Origin: an uncultured Eubacteriales bacterium
GTDB taxonomy: Bacteria; Bacillota; Clostridia; Christensenellales; Aristaeellaceae
Assembly (NCBI GenBank): GCA_902799045.1
Contig: CADBZH010000002.1
Coordinates: 62,001 to 126,000 of the forward strand
DNA length: 64,000 nt
Direction: 5' to 3'
The notes under the pieces were generated by a model. It had not been told where the DNA came from. It searched no databases and saw only the letters and a list, made by a program, of their open reading frames with translations. Positions 1-8,665 of the stretch are shown here, piece after piece. Position 1 is the first letter of the stretch, and every line of letters starts with the position of its first letter. A program made the translations under genes and the position numbers.

Positions 1-819
1 TCCGGCCCGCGCGTCACGCCGCTGGGCCTTTTCCTGGCGCTGGCCGTCGGGGCGGTCGTGGGCTGCGCCATGCCCGCGCTCTGCGCCCATTCCCAGAACT
101 TCCACAAGGGCTATGACCTCTACAACGCCGGTCCCGCGGCGGGGTTTATGTGCTTCGCGCTCTTCGCGACGCTCTACCGGACGCTGGGCGTGGAGGCGCC
201 GGTCATCGCCGCGACGCTGGGAGACGGGCACCGGCTGTTCGTCAACCTGTTCCTGGGCACACTGTTCGCGCTGTGCCTGCTCGCAGGCCTCGCCGTCAAC
301 GGCGGCCCGGGGGACTACGGCAGGCTGCTCGCGGACAGCGGCTACAGGGTCGATTTCACACAAAAATACAGCGCCGGAAGCTGCCTGATCAACCTCGGCG
401 CGTATGGACTGTATATCCTGCTGTACTACAACCTGATCGGCGCGACCTTTACCGGCCCCACGATGGGCGCGGTGCTGTGCATGGTGTGCTGCTTTGCCAG
501 CGGCGCGACCCCGCGCAACACGCTGCCGATCCTGCTGGGCTATGGCCTCATGGGCATCCTCCACCGCCTCGGCGTCACGGCGTTTCCCGTCAACGGACAG
601 GCGCTGGTGGTGGGCTTGTGCTTTGCCAGCGGCCTCGCGCCCCTCACCGGGGAATTCGGGTTCCTCGCCGGCGTCGTCGCGGGATTCGCACACGCCATAC
701 TCGTCACCAGCGTGCCCGCCATTCACGGCGGCTTCAACCTCTACAACGGCGGCTTCACCGCCGGCATCGTCTGCTTTGTGCTCGTGCCGGTGCTGGAGCA
801 CTACAGGAAGAGAGGCTGA
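1..819 (+). CDS. DUF1576 integral membrane protein, C-terminal part (5' truncated by window edge)
   Basis: The reading frame is open from the first base, so the true start lies outside the window; at least 272 residues are visible. The protein is very hydrophobic, with repeated membrane segments. The pattern HSQNFHKGYDLYNAG near the start of the visible part recurs as AIHGGFNLYNGGFTAG near the end, the internal duplication expected of DUF1576 proteins. These are multi-pass membrane proteins of unknown function in Clostridia. The last 19 bases overlap the convergent 5-formyl-THF cyclo-ligase gene. No substrate can be assigned. Confidence 0.75.
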   Translation, partial: SGPRVTPLGLFLALAVGAVVGCAMPALCAHSQNFHKGYDLYNAGPAAGFMCFALFATLYRTLGVEAPVIAATLGDGHRLFVNLFLGTLFALCLLAGLAVNGGPGDYGRLLADSGYRVDFTQKYSAGSCLINLGAYGLYILLYYNLIGATFTGPTMGAVLCMVCCFASGATPRNTLPILLGYGLMGILHRLGVTAFPVNGQALVVGLCFASGLAPLTGEFGFLAGVVAGFAHAILVTSVPAIHGGFNLYNGGFTAGIVCFVLVPVLEHYRKRG

Positions 820-1361
820 TCGGAAATCTGATCGCTCAGCACGATGTCCACGCGGACGTCGTGCGCTTCTGTTTCAATGGCATCCAGCATCTGGAACCCG
901 TAGCAAAGCGCGACGGTCGGGTGGCTGGGTTCGGCGGCGAGGAAGCGGTCGTAGTAGCCGCCGCCATAGCCGACGCGGCGTCCCTGGCGATCAAAGGCCA
1001 GCCCCGGCATCAGCACCAGCGCCGCCGCGTCATCGGCCACCGGCCCGTCCGAAGCGGGCTCAAGGATGCCGAAGACGCTTTCGACAAACCCCCGGAAATC
1101 CTCCAGCCAGATGAAGCGCATCTCGCCGCCGACCACCTTCGGCACGGCCACCCGCTTGCCGTCGGCCCAGGCGCGTTCGATGATCGGCGCCGTGCGCACC
1201 TCCTGGTTGAAGGCGAGATAGGCATAGAGCGACCGCGCCTGCCGGTAGGCCGCCGTCTCAAGCAGCCTGTCCGCCAGGATCGCGCTCCTGGCCTCGATCT
1301 CCCGCGCCGACAGGGCGCGCTTTTTTTCGCCGATGATCCGGCGCAGCTCCCGCTTGTCCAT
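801..1361 (-). CDS. 5-formyltetrahydrofolate cyclo-ligase
   Basis: This enzyme converts 5-formyl-THF to 5,10-methenyl-THF using ATP, returning a storage folate to one-carbon metabolism in the cytosol. The N-terminus (MDKRELRRIIGEKKRAL) and the nucleotide/folate-binding block RRVGYGGGYYDRFL about three quarters through are characteristic. Length, about 186 residues, is normal for the family. An upstream in-frame start at 1379 would add six residues, but MDKRE matches the family N-terminus better. It stands alone, convergent with the DUF1576 gene (19-base overlap) and divergent from metA. Confidence 0.9.
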   Translation of the reverse strand: MDKRELRRIIGEKKRALSAREIEARSAILADRLLETAAYRQARSLYAYLAFNQEVRTAPIIERAWADGKRVAVPKVVGGEMRFIWLEDFRGFVESVFGILEPASDGPVADDAAALVLMPGLAFDRQGRRVGYGGGYYDRFLAAEPSHPTVALCYGFQMLDAIETEAHDVRVDIVLSDQISDQPLFL

Positions 1362-1432
1362 GGCCGCGTCCCTCCACATGGCTTCATTTTACCAGAGACG
1401 GGCCCGTATGGGTTTAAACCTTTGTAAATCGT

Positions 1433-1460
1433 TTGACATTTCGCTTGGGGTGGGTAAAAT
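1433..1460 (+). promoter_or_regulatory. Sigma-A-like promoter of metA
   Basis: TTGACA at 1433-1438 and TAAAAT at 1455-1460 are separated by 16 bases, 26 bases before the metA start. The short leader leaves no room for a SAM riboswitch or T-box. Confidence 0.7.
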
Positions 1461-1486
1461 ATTACTGTCAAAGGAGTGTCATTGCC

Positions 1487-2404
1487 ATGCCGATCAAGAT
1501 TCCGAACAGCCTCCCCGCCACCGGCGTGCTGGAGAGCGAAAACATATTTGTCATCACGGAGTCCCGCGCCGTCAGCCAGGACATCCGCCCGCTGCACATC
1601 CTGCTGCTGAACCTGATGCCCACCAAGATCGCCACCGAGACCCAACTGGCCCGGGTGCTGGGCAACACGCCGCTGCAGGTGGAACTGGAGCTCTTGCAGG
1701 TGCGCTCGCACGAGTCGAAGAACGTCTCGCAGGAGCACATGCTGGCCTTCTACAAGACCTTCGACCAGGTGAAGGACCGCAAGTTCGACGGCATGATCAT
1801 CACCGGCGCGCCGGTGGAGCAGATGCCCTTTGAAGAGGTGGACTACTGGGACGAGCTGTGCGGGATCATGGAGTGGTCCAAGCGCAACGTCCACAGCACG
1901 TTCCACATCTGCTGGGGCGCCCAGGCGGCCCTCTACTACCACTACGGCGTGAAGAAGGTGCCGCTGCCGGAGAAGATGTTCGGCGTGTTCCCGCACGTCG
2001 TGGAGCGCCGCAGCAGCATCCTGTTCCGCGGCTTCGACGACGTGTTCATGGTGCCGCACTCCCGCCACACCACCATCCTGCGCGAGGACGTGGAAAGGGT
2101 GCCGCAGCTGAAGATCCTGGCCTCGTCAGAAGAGGCGGGCATCTACGCCATGGCCACCGACCAGGGCCGGCAGGTGTTCATCACCGGCCACTCCGAATAC
2201 GACGCCGACACGCTGGAGAAGGAATACCTGCGCGACAGAAACGCCGGCCTGCCCATCCGGGTGCCGAAGAACTACTATCCCGATGACGACGACTCCCGCC
2301 CCCCGCGCATGAGCTGGCGCGCCCACGCCAACCTGCTCTATTCCAACTGGCTGAACTACTTCGTGTATCAGAATACGCCCTACGACCTGAATGAGATCAG
2401 ATAG
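1487..2404 (+). CDS. metA: Homoserine O-acyltransferase (MetA family)
   Basis: MetA activates the homoserine hydroxyl with acetyl- or succinyl-CoA, the first committed step of methionine synthesis. The catalytic cysteine lies in [17 protein letters not shown], and the His-Glu pair in TGHSEYDAD; these form the glutamine-amidotransferase-like triad of the family. At 305 residues the length is normal. ATG at 1487 is chosen because AAGGAG ends 10 bases before it; the longer open frame starts inside the promoter. Whether acetyl- or succinyl-CoA is used cannot be read with certainty; MetA proteins of Clostridia are often acetyltransferases. No other methionine genes adjoin. Confidence 0.95.
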   Translation: MPIKIPNSLPATGVLESENIFVITESRAVSQDIRPLHILLLNLMPTKIATETQLARVLGNTPLQVELELLQVRSHESKNVSQEHMLAFYKTFDQVKDRKFDGMIITGAPVEQMPFEEVDYWDELCGIMEWSKRNVHSTFHICWGAQAALYYHYGVKKVPLPEKMFGVFPHVVERRSSILFRGFDDVFMVPHSRHTTILREDVERVPQLKILASSEEAGIYAMATDQGRQVFITGHSEYDADTLEKEYLRDRNAGLPIRVPKNYYPDDDDSRPPRMSWRAHANLLYSNWLNYFVYQNTPYDLNEIR

Positions 2405-2428
2405 GGAGCATGGGATGGGGAAGCAGGA

Positions 2429-2460
2429 ATTGTAGGGGCGTCGTTGCGCCGCCCGCCTGG
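2429..2460. repeat. GTAGGGGCG-type dispersed repeat, short copy
   Basis: GTAGGGGCGTCGTTGCGCCG begins at about 2432 and is followed by CCCGCCTGG. It matches the family of GTAGGGGCGGC...GCCGCCC hairpin repeats seen elsewhere in this window (about 24.54, 43.79 and 51.24 kb). Confidence 0.5.
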
Positions 2461-2542
2461 CCTTCCCTTTCAGGAGAAGCCTGCCGAGCAAGCGAGGTCG
2501 GATGAGGCCGTCCCATTTATACCAGGATCAGGAGGTTTCCCT

Positions 2543-3094
2543 ATGAATCACGTCGGAACCCAAAAGCTTGAAACCGAACGCCTGATCCTCAGGCGCTACA
2601 CCGCCGAGGACGCCCGGCAGATGTTTGACCACTGGGCCGGCGACGACGAGGTGACCCGGTATCTCACCTGGCCGACCCACGCGAACGTCGGCGTGACGGA
2701 GTGGGTCGTCGACGACTGGGTGAAGCGCTATGAACAGCCGGACTACTACCACTGGGGCCTGGAGCTGAAGGCAACCGGCGAGCTGATCGGCGACATCGCC
2801 GTGGTGCGCATCATCGAGCCCGTCCTGGAGGCCGAGCTGGGCTGGTGCATGGGCAGGGCGTGGTGGGGGAACGGCTACATGCCCGAGGCCGCCCGCGCCG
2901 TGCTGAAGGTGCTGTTCGACGAGGTCGGCTTTAACCGCGTTTGCGCCGCCCACGACGTGGAAAACCCCAAGTCCGGCCGGGTGATGCAGAAGATCGGCAT
3001 GACCCTGGAGGGCGTCCACCGCCAGGCGGGCCGCAACAACAGGGGCATCGTGGACCACGCCGTCTACGCCATCCTGAAGCGCGATTTCACTTGA
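2543..3094 (+). CDS. GNAT family N-acetyltransferase (RimJ/RimL-like)
   Basis: This 183-residue protein has the RimJ-type GNAT layout: an N-terminal LETERLILRRYTAEDA strand-helix, a central beta strand ELIGDIAVVRI, an acetyl-CoA loop region around GRAWWGNGYMPEA, and the C-terminal block NPKSGRVMQKIGMTLEG. It should acetylate an amine using acetyl-CoA; the substrate (ribosomal protein, small molecule or antibiotic) cannot be told. ATG at 2543 follows AGGAGG by seven bases. The 140-base gap after metA holds a GTAGGGGCG-type repeat, so the gene may be transcribed separately. Confidence 0.88.
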   Translation: MNHVGTQKLETERLILRRYTAEDARQMFDHWAGDDEVTRYLTWPTHANVGVTEWVVDDWVKRYEQPDYYHWGLELKATGELIGDIAVVRIIEPVLEAELGWCMGRAWWGNGYMPEAARAVLKVLFDEVGFNRVCAAHDVENPKSGRVMQKIGMTLEGVHRQAGRNNRGIVDHAVYAILKRDFT

Positions 3095-3118
3095 CGTATT
3101 CCATAAAACTCAATATAA

Positions 3119-3425
3119 TGAAAGTGCGGTTTCCGCGCGTCCGTGGTTGAAAGTCGATGCCAGTCGCAGGCGAAACGATCCACGTAAGCCGGGAAAATCC
3201 CGGTGAGCATGGTGCGGCTTAGAGGTAAGTCCTGCCGGTATGACCTTTCCGGCATATCGAGAGGGGTAGTAGTGGGGAGGCATGAGGCCTTAGGAGCGAA
3301 CCCTCCGGCAGGCGAGTGTGGGGTCAAAGACCAGGTCGGGCGCGGAGGCCGCATTTTTATGCAGTCAACGCTCTTTAGCATGGCATTGCGCTGACAGCAA
3401 AACGAAGGTGAAGCACCGCTTGTCA
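3119..3425 (+). ncRNA. Structured RNA element, HEARO / IscB-IsrB omega-RNA-like, without a protein partner
   Basis: About 300 bases carry no credible gene but a dense set of complementary arms: GCGG/CCGC at 3126-3136, GTGG/CCAC around 3142-3183, CCGGG/TCCCGG near 3190-3203, a long CCTGCC...GGCAGG closing stem from about 3231 to 3325, GGTC/GACC and GCGG/CCGC hairpins after it, and GCAT/ATGC near 3352. The block GTGGTTGAAAGTCGATGCCA followed by CACGTAAGCCGGGAAAA resembles, from memory, the conserved core of HEARO RNAs, the guide RNAs of IscB/IsrB nucleases. The left edge directly follows ATGA (3118-3121), a described HEARO insertion context. No IscB, IsrB or TnpA gene is nearby, so this would be a solo element. 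Exact ends are uncertain. Confidence 0.55.
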
Positions 3426-3536
3426 ATCAAATTAGGCTCCAATTAAAACCAATTCAACCGCAATTTGCAGGATGCGCCCATTCGCACTTCATATGAGAAA
3501 TAACGAAAAATACCCAAAAACACAGGTCGCCAGCGC

Positions 3537-3565
3537 TTGACAACGATATGTTATGAAGGTATTAT
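3537..3565 (+). promoter_or_regulatory. Sigma-A-like promoter of the liv operon
   Basis: TTGACA at 3537-3542 and TATTAT at 3560-3565 are separated by 17 bases. About 60 bases of leader follow before the livK ribosome-binding site. The AT-rich 110 bases between the structured RNA and this promoter show no gene. Confidence 0.75.
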
Positions 3566-3622
3566 AACCATTAACGATATGCGCCCAGGCGCGTAGCGAA
3601 TCTATTTTGGAGGAATATGATT

Positions 3623-4762
3623 ATGAAGTTCAACAAGGCAATTGTCGCTGTGATCCTCGCGATCGTGATGATCATGGGTCTGGCCTCCGCCGCCATGGCA
3701 GAGGATGCCCTGAAGATCGGCGTCATCGGCCCGTTCACTGGCGCCGCCGCCATCTATGGCAACGCCTGCAAGTACGGCGCGGAAGTCGCCGTTGAGGAGA
3801 TCAACGCCATCGGCGGCCTGCAGATCGAGCTTCTGGAGGAGGACGACGAGCACGACGCCGAGAAGTCCCTGAACGCCTACAACACCGTTCTGGACAAGGG
3901 CGCCCAGATGATCGCCGGCACCACCACCACCACGCCCTGCATCGCCGTCGGCGCTCAGGCCAACGAGGATCGCATCTTCATGCTGACCCCGTCCGCCTCC
4001 TCTGTCGACGTCATCGACGGCAAGGACAACGTGTTCCAGGTGTGCTTCACCGATCCCGCCCAGGGCTCCGCTTCCGCGAAGTACATCACCGAGCATCAGC
4101 TGGCCACCAAGGTCGCCATCATCTACAACAACGCCGACGCCTATTCCACCGGCATCTACCAGACCTTCGTGGAGGAGGCCGCCAACCTGGGCCTGGAGAT
4201 CGTCTCCGAGACGACCTTCACCGACGAGACCAACGACTTCTCCGTGCAGGTTGCCGCCGCCAAGGACGCGGGCGCTGACCTGGTGTTCCTGCCCATCTAC
4301 TACACCCCCGCTTCCCTGATCCTGGCCACCGCCAAGAGCATGGATTACGCGCCGGTGTTCTTCGGCGTGGACGGCATGGACGGCATCCTGACCATGGAAG
4401 GCTTCGACGCCTCCCTGGCCGAGGGCGTGTTCATGCTGACTCCCTTCTCCGCCGACGCTCAGGACGAGCGCACCCAGGCCTTCGTTGCCCGCTATCAGGA
4501 GCTGACCGGTGAGATCCCGAACCAGTTCGCCGCGGACTGCTACGACGCCGTTTGGGCGCTGTGGAACGCCTCCATGCTCGCCGGCATCGACGGCAGCACC
4601 GCTCCCGAGGATGCCTGCGAGCTGCTGATCGAGCAGTTCACCGGTGACCTGGAGATCATCGGCCTGACCGGCACCATGACCTGGGACGAGACCGGCGCGG
4701 TCACCAAGACCCCCACCGCCGTCGTCATCCAGGATGGCGCTTACGTTGGCTTCAACGGCTGA
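3623..4762 (+). CDS. livK: Branched-chain amino-acid-type ABC transporter, substrate-binding protein
   Basis: This is the periplasmic-binding-protein-like receptor (Peripla_BP_6/LivJ-K type) that captures an amino acid outside the membrane and delivers it to the LivHM permease. Residues 1-26 form a signal peptide ending ASAAMA; no lipobox cysteine is present, unusual for a monoderm binding protein. The mature part opens with LKIGVIGPFTGAAAIYGN and contains KVAIIYNNADAYSTG and FADCYDAVWALWNA-type blocks. ATG at 3623 is preferred because GGAGG ends nine bases upstream; ATG at 3617 is only three bases away. It is the first gene of livKHMGF. The ligand may be Leu/Ile/Val or another small amino acid or amide. 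Confidence 0.92.
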   Translation: MKFNKAIVAVILAIVMIMGLASAAMAEDALKIGVIGPFTGAAAIYGNACKYGAEVAVEEINAIGGLQIELLEEDDEHDAEKSLNAYNTVLDKGAQMIAGTTTTTPCIAVGAQANEDRIFMLTPSASSVDVIDGKDNVFQVCFTDPAQGSASAKYITEHQLATKVAIIYNNADAYSTGIYQTFVEEAANLGLEIVSETTFTDETNDFSVQVAAAKDAGADLVFLPIYYTPASLILATAKSMDYAPVFFGVDGMDGILTMEGFDASLAEGVFMLTPFSADAQDERTQAFVARYQELTGEIPNQFAADCYDAVWALWNASMLAGIDGSTAPEDACELLIEQFTGDLEIIGLTGTMTWDETGAVTKTPTAVVIQDGAYVGFNG

Positions 4763-4794
4763 GGATTTCGCTTCAACGCTGATTAGATAATACA

Positions 4795-4891
4795 ATAAGA
4801 TCCTTCGACTCCGCTTCCGCTTCGCCCGGGATGGCACGCGCGCCGTGTTCCCATCCCGGGTGGTGGCGAGGCCGCAGTCGAAGAATCTTAT
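4795..4891. repeat. Large intercistronic inverted repeat between livK and livH
   Basis: Arms beginning ATAAGATCCTTCGACT and ending AGTCGAAGAATCTTAT enclose a second pair, CGCCCGGGATGG and CCATCCCGGG. The outer arm begins like the GATCCTTCGCT repeats at 22.0, 36.2 and 62.6 kb. Lying between the binding protein and the permease genes, such a hairpin could partly terminate transcription or protect the livK mRNA, raising the binding protein to permease ratio; this is inferred. Confidence 0.65.
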
Positions 4892-5007
4892 GCGTTTATT
4901 CGGCATGTTGCATCCTGCCTGTCGGGAGGTGGCCAACGCTTGCCAACACAGCCGTGCTGGCAAACGTTGGTTACCTTTGAAACATATGGAATGAGGAGTT
5001 GGAAGAC

Positions 5008-5892
5008 ATGGTATCGTTCCTGCGATTTCTGATCAACGGGATCAGCCTGGGAAGCGTCTATGCCATCATCGCCCTGGGATACACGATGGTCTACGGCATC
5101 GCCAAGATGCTGAACTTCGCCCATGGCGACGTCATCATGGTGGGCGCCTATATCGCATTCTGCGCGATGCAGTACCTGGGCCTGCCGCCGCTGGTGGCGG
5201 TGCTGGCCGCGATGGTGTTCTGCACGGTGCTGGGCATGGTCATCGAGGGGCTGGCCTATCGACCGCTGCGCCAGGCGACGAAGCTGGCGGTGCTGATCAC
5301 CGCCATCGGCGTCAGCTACCTGCTGCAGAACACGGCCCTGCTGATCTGGAGCTCCAACCCCAAGGTGTTCCCCTCGGTGTTCAACATCGGGACGATCAGG
5401 CTGTTTGACGGCAACCTCGTCATATCCAGCGAAACCATACTCACCATCGTGGCGAACATCGTCATCATGATCGCGCTGACGCTGTTCACGGGCCGCACCA
5501 AGATGGGCAAGGCCATGCGCGCGGTGTCCGAGGACAGGGGCGCGGCGGAGCTGATGGGCATCAACGTGAACCGCACCATCTCGCTCACCTTCGCCATCGG
5601 CTCGGCCCTGGCGGCCATCGCGGGCGTGCTGCTCTGCTCGGCCTATCCCACGCTTCAGCCCACCACCGGCTCCATGCCGGGCATCAAGGCCTTCACCGCG
5701 GCGGTGTTCGGCGGCATCGGCTCCATCCCCGGGGCGATGATCGGCGGCCTGCTGCTGGGCATCATCGAGATCCTGGGCAAGGCCTACATTTCCACCGAGC
5801 TCGGCGACGCCCTGGTGTTCGCCGTGCTGATCGTCGTGCTGCTGTTCAAGCCGGCGGGCCTGTTGGGCAAGCCGATGCGCGAGAAAGTGTGA
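5008..5892 (+). CDS. livH: Branched-chain amino-acid ABC transporter permease LivH
   Basis: LivH pairs with LivM to form the membrane channel of the importer. The 294-residue protein is almost wholly hydrophobic and starts FLRFLINGISLGSVYAIIALGYTMVYGIAKMLNFAHG, the hallmark of the family. The EAA-like cytoplasmic loop that contacts the ATPases is seen as MRAVSEDRGAAELMGINVNRT. ATG at 5008 is chosen over TTG at 4999 because GAGGAG lies about 10 bases upstream. Ten bases separate it from livM. Confidence 0.94.
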   Translation: MVSFLRFLINGISLGSVYAIIALGYTMVYGIAKMLNFAHGDVIMVGAYIAFCAMQYLGLPPLVAVLAAMVFCTVLGMVIEGLAYRPLRQATKLAVLITAIGVSYLLQNTALLIWSSNPKVFPSVFNIGTIRLFDGNLVISSETILTIVANIVIMIALTLFTGRTKMGKAMRAVSEDRGAAELMGINVNRTISLTFAIGSALAAIAGVLLCSAYPTLQPTTGSMPGIKAFTAAVFGGIGSIPGAMIGGLLLGIIEILGKAYISTELGDALVFAVLIVVLLFKPAGLLGKPMREKV

Positions 5893-5902
5893 GGTGAGGG
5901 AC

Positions 5903-6955
5903 ATGAAGCTGAAAAAGAGCACGATCAACAACCTCATATCCTACGGCGTCGTCATCGTCGCGTTCATCGTGTGCCAGGCCATGATCTCCTCCGGCGCCAT
6001 GAGCCGCTCGCTGAAGGGCCAGATGGTGCCCATCTGCGTGTACATTGTCATGGCGATTTCGCTGAACCTGGTGGTGGGCATTTCGGGCGAGCTGAGCCTG
6101 GGCCACGCGGGCTTCATGAGCATCGGCGCGTTTTCCGCCATCATCGGCGCGGCCTGGCTGCGCGCGGCGCTGGGCATTGAAAACGAGATCCTGCTGCTGG
6201 TGCTGTCGATGATCGTCGGCGGCGCGTTTGCCGGCATCTTCGGCGTGCTGATCGGCATCCCGGTGCTGCGGCTGCGTGGCGACTACCTGGCCATCGTGAC
6301 GCTGGCCTTCGGCGAGATCATCCGCAACGTGCTGAACTGCCTGTACTTCTCCCTGGAGGGCAGCCGCCTGCACGTCTCCTTCAACAACCCATCCATCCCC
6401 GGCACGATCCTTTTGAACGGCCCCAACGGCGCCAAGGACGTGGCCAAGATCGCCACCTTCCCGGTGGGCTTCGTGCTGATCCTGTTCACGCTGTTCGTGG
6501 TCATGAACCTGGTCAACAGCCGCTCCGGCCGCGCCATCATGGCCTCCCGCGACAACCGCATTGCCGCCGAGGCCATGGGCATCAACGTCACCAAGTACAA
6601 GATGATGGCCTTCGTCACCGCCGCCGTGCTGGCGGGCATGGCCGGTGCGCTCTACGGGCTGAACTTCTCCACCGTGGCGGCCAGCAAGTTCAAGTTTGAC
6701 ACGTCGATCCTGGTGCTGGTGTTCGTGGTGCTGGGCGGCATCGGCAACATCTGGGGTTCCATCATCGCGGCGACGCTGCTCACCGTGCTGCCGGAGCTGC
6801 TCCGCGCCTTCGCGGACTATCGCATGCTGGTCTACGCCATCGTGCTGATCCTGGTGATGCTGGCGACCAACAACCCGTTCATCCGCTCGCTGTTTGACCG
6901 GCTGATTCACCGCGGACGTTCCGCGCAGACGCAGAGGGGAGGCGCGGCAGAATGA
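5903..6955 (+). CDS. livM: Branched-chain amino-acid ABC transporter permease LivM
   Basis: LivM is the second permease of the importer. After a basic N-terminus come multiple membrane segments; SLNLVVGISGELSLGHAGFMSIGA and VLRLRGDYLAIVTLAFGEIIRNVL are LivM signatures, and MASRDNRIAAEAMGINVTKYK is the ATPase-contact loop. The length of 350 residues is usual. ATG at 5903 follows GAGGTGAGG closely. The stop codon overlaps the livG start (ATGA), so the two are translationally coupled. Confidence 0.94.
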   Translation: MKLKKSTINNLISYGVVIVAFIVCQAMISSGAMSRSLKGQMVPICVYIVMAISLNLVVGISGELSLGHAGFMSIGAFSAIIGAAWLRAALGIENEILLLVLSMIVGGAFAGIFGVLIGIPVLRLRGDYLAIVTLAFGEIIRNVLNCLYFSLEGSRLHVSFNNPSIPGTILLNGPNGAKDVAKIATFPVGFVLILFTLFVVMNLVNSRSGRAIMASRDNRIAAEAMGINVTKYKMMAFVTAAVLAGMAGALYGLNFSTVAASKFKFDTSILVLVFVVLGGIGNIWGSIIAATLLTVLPELLRAFADYRMLVYAIVLILVMLATNNPFIRSLFDRLIHRGRSAQTQRGGAAE

Positions 6956-7815
6956 CCGAGAACACGCAGAAAAAGCGCATGCTGGACACCAAGATGGTGC
7001 CCGCGCCGAGCCACGGCATCATCCCGGAGCGCGACCTGAACAGCACGCCCGTGCTGGAGGCGCGCCACCTGGGCATCGAGTTCGGCGGCCTGAAGGCCGT
7101 GGACGACTTCAACCTCATCATCGGCAAGACGGAGATCGCCGGCCTGATCGGCCCCAACGGCGCGGGCAAGACCACCGTGTTCAACCTGCTCACGAAGGTC
7201 TACCAGCCCACGATGGGCACGATCATGGTCAACGGCAAGGACACCGCCGGCATGAACACCGTCCAGGCCAACAAGCTCGGCATTGCCCGCACGTTCCAGA
7301 ACATCCGCCTGTTTGACAACATGACCGTGGAGGACAACGTGCGCATCGGCCTGCACAACCAGGTCCGCTACGGCATGTTCACCGGCATCCTGCGCCTGCC
7401 CGCCTACTGGAAGCAGGAGAAGGCGCAGCACGAGAAGGCGCTGGAGCTGCTGAGCCTGTTTGACATGCAGGATCTGGCGGGCACCCGGGCCGGTTCGCTG
7501 CCCTATGGCGCGCAGCGCAGGCTGGAGATCGTCCGCGCCCTGGCGACGAACCCGTCGCTGCTGCTGCTGGACGAGCCCGCCGCCGGCATGAATCCCCACG
7601 AGACGGAGGAGCTGATGCGCAACATCATCCGCATCCGCGACCGGTTCCAGATCGCCATCATGCTGATCGAGCACGACATGAACCTCGTCATGGGCATCTG
7701 CGAGGGCATCTGCGTGCTGAACTACGGCCGGATCATCGCCAAGGGCACCGCCGACGAGATCCAGGCCAACCCGACGGTCATCGAGGCCTATCTGGGCAAG
7801 AAGAAGGAGGGCTGA
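6952..7815 (+). CDS. livG: Branched-chain amino-acid ABC transporter ATP-binding protein LivG
   Basis: LivG is one of two cytosolic ATPases that power the importer. The Walker A motif is GPNGAGKT (about residues 66-73) and Walker B is LLLLDEPAAG. The signature loop reads LPYGAQRRLEI instead of LSGGQ, as is usual for LivG proteins. An N-terminal extension of about 30 residues precedes the ABC domain. The start ATG overlaps the livM stop and the gene ends two bases before the livF start codon. Confidence 0.94.
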   Translation: MTENTQKKRMLDTKMVPAPSHGIIPERDLNSTPVLEARHLGIEFGGLKAVDDFNLIIGKTEIAGLIGPNGAGKTTVFNLLTKVYQPTMGTIMVNGKDTAGMNTVQANKLGIARTFQNIRLFDNMTVEDNVRIGLHNQVRYGMFTGILRLPAYWKQEKAQHEKALELLSLFDMQDLAGTRAGSLPYGAQRRLEIVRALATNPSLLLLDEPAAGMNPHETEELMRNIIRIRDRFQIAIMLIEHDMNLVMGICEGICVLNYGRIIAKGTADEIQANPTVIEAYLGKKKEG

Positions 7816-7817
7816 GC

Positions 7818-8543
7818 ATGAGCGAGACCAGGGCGAAGAGCCTTCTGAAGGTGGACGACATCCACGTCTACTATGGCAGCATCCACGCCATCAAGGGCAT
7901 CTCCTTCGAGGTGAACGAGGGCGAGATCGTCACGCTGATCGGCGCGAACGGCGCCGGCAAGTCCACCACGCTGAACACCGTGTCCGGCCTGCTCCGGCCG
8001 CGCAGCGGCCTGATCTCCTTCGAGGGCAAGAGCATCGTGGGCATCGGCGCAAGCAAGGTCGTGGGCCTGGGGATGGCGCTGTGCCCCGAGGGGCGCCGCG
8101 TGTTCCAGCAGATGACCGTGCGCGAAAACCTGGAGATGGGCGGCTTCTCCCGCCCGGGCGAGGAGATTCCCCAGTCGCTGGAGAACGTGTTCACGCGCTT
8201 CCCGCGGCTGAAGGAGCGCGAAAAGCAGGTGGCGGGCACCCTGTCCGGCGGCGAACAGCAGATGCTGGCCATGGGCCGGGCACTGATGAGCAAGCCGAAG
8301 CTGCTGATGCTGGACGAGCCCTCCATGGGACTTGCGCCCATCCTGGTGGAGCAGATCTTTGACATCATCAAGGAGCTGCACGCCTCCGGCACCACCATCC
8401 TGCTGGTGGAGCAGAACGCCCAGATGGCGCTCTCCGTCGCAGACCGCGCCTACGTGCTTGGCACCGGCAAGATCACCATCTCCGGCCCTGCCGAGGCGGT
8501 GCTGGCGGACGACCGCGTCCGCGCGGCGTACCTGGGCGGCTGA
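7818..8543 (+). CDS. livF: Branched-chain amino-acid ABC transporter ATP-binding protein LivF
   Basis: LivF is the partner ATPase of LivG. Walker A is GANGAGKS, the signature is the canonical LSGGEQQMLAMGRAL, and Walker B is LLMLDEPSMGLAP followed by the switch region LLVEQNAQMAL. At 241 residues it is full length. It is the last gene of the liv operon; a pair of palindromic repeats follows. Confidence 0.94.
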   Translation: MSETRAKSLLKVDDIHVYYGSIHAIKGISFEVNEGEIVTLIGANGAGKSTTLNTVSGLLRPRSGLISFEGKSIVGIGASKVVGLGMALCPEGRRVFQQMTVRENLEMGGFSRPGEEIPQSLENVFTRFPRLKEREKQVAGTLSGGEQQMLAMGRALMSKPKLLMLDEPSMGLAPILVEQIFDIIKELHASGTTILLVEQNAQMALSVADRAYVLGTGKITISGPAEAVLADDRVRAAYLGG

Positions 8544-8550
8544 AGCAACA

Positions 8551-8665
8551 GGGGAGACCGGATTGCCGTGTCGACCGGACGGATGCCTCGCAATGACGGA
8601 ACGAAGCCAATTCACGTCATTGCGGGAAGGCCGAAGGCTCGACACGGCAATCCGGTCCTTCATTT
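8551..8665. repeat. Long inverted repeat after livF
   Basis: The arm GACCGGATTGCCGTGTCGA near 8556 is matched by TCGACACGGCAATCCGGTC near 8639-8657, with CGTCATTGCG-type sequence between. This resembles the widespread CGTCATTGCGAGG palindromes of intergenic bacterial DNA. It may act as the liv operon terminator, although no T-run is obvious. Confidence 0.6.

Noticed and set aside
1381-1486. Possible SAM riboswitch or T-box upstream of metA
   Set aside because: The promoter lies just 50 bases before the start, leaving no space for such a leader.
3203-3426. Short frames on both strands in the structured RNA element
   Set aside because: No ribosome-binding site or family pattern; the DNA is explained better by RNA structure.
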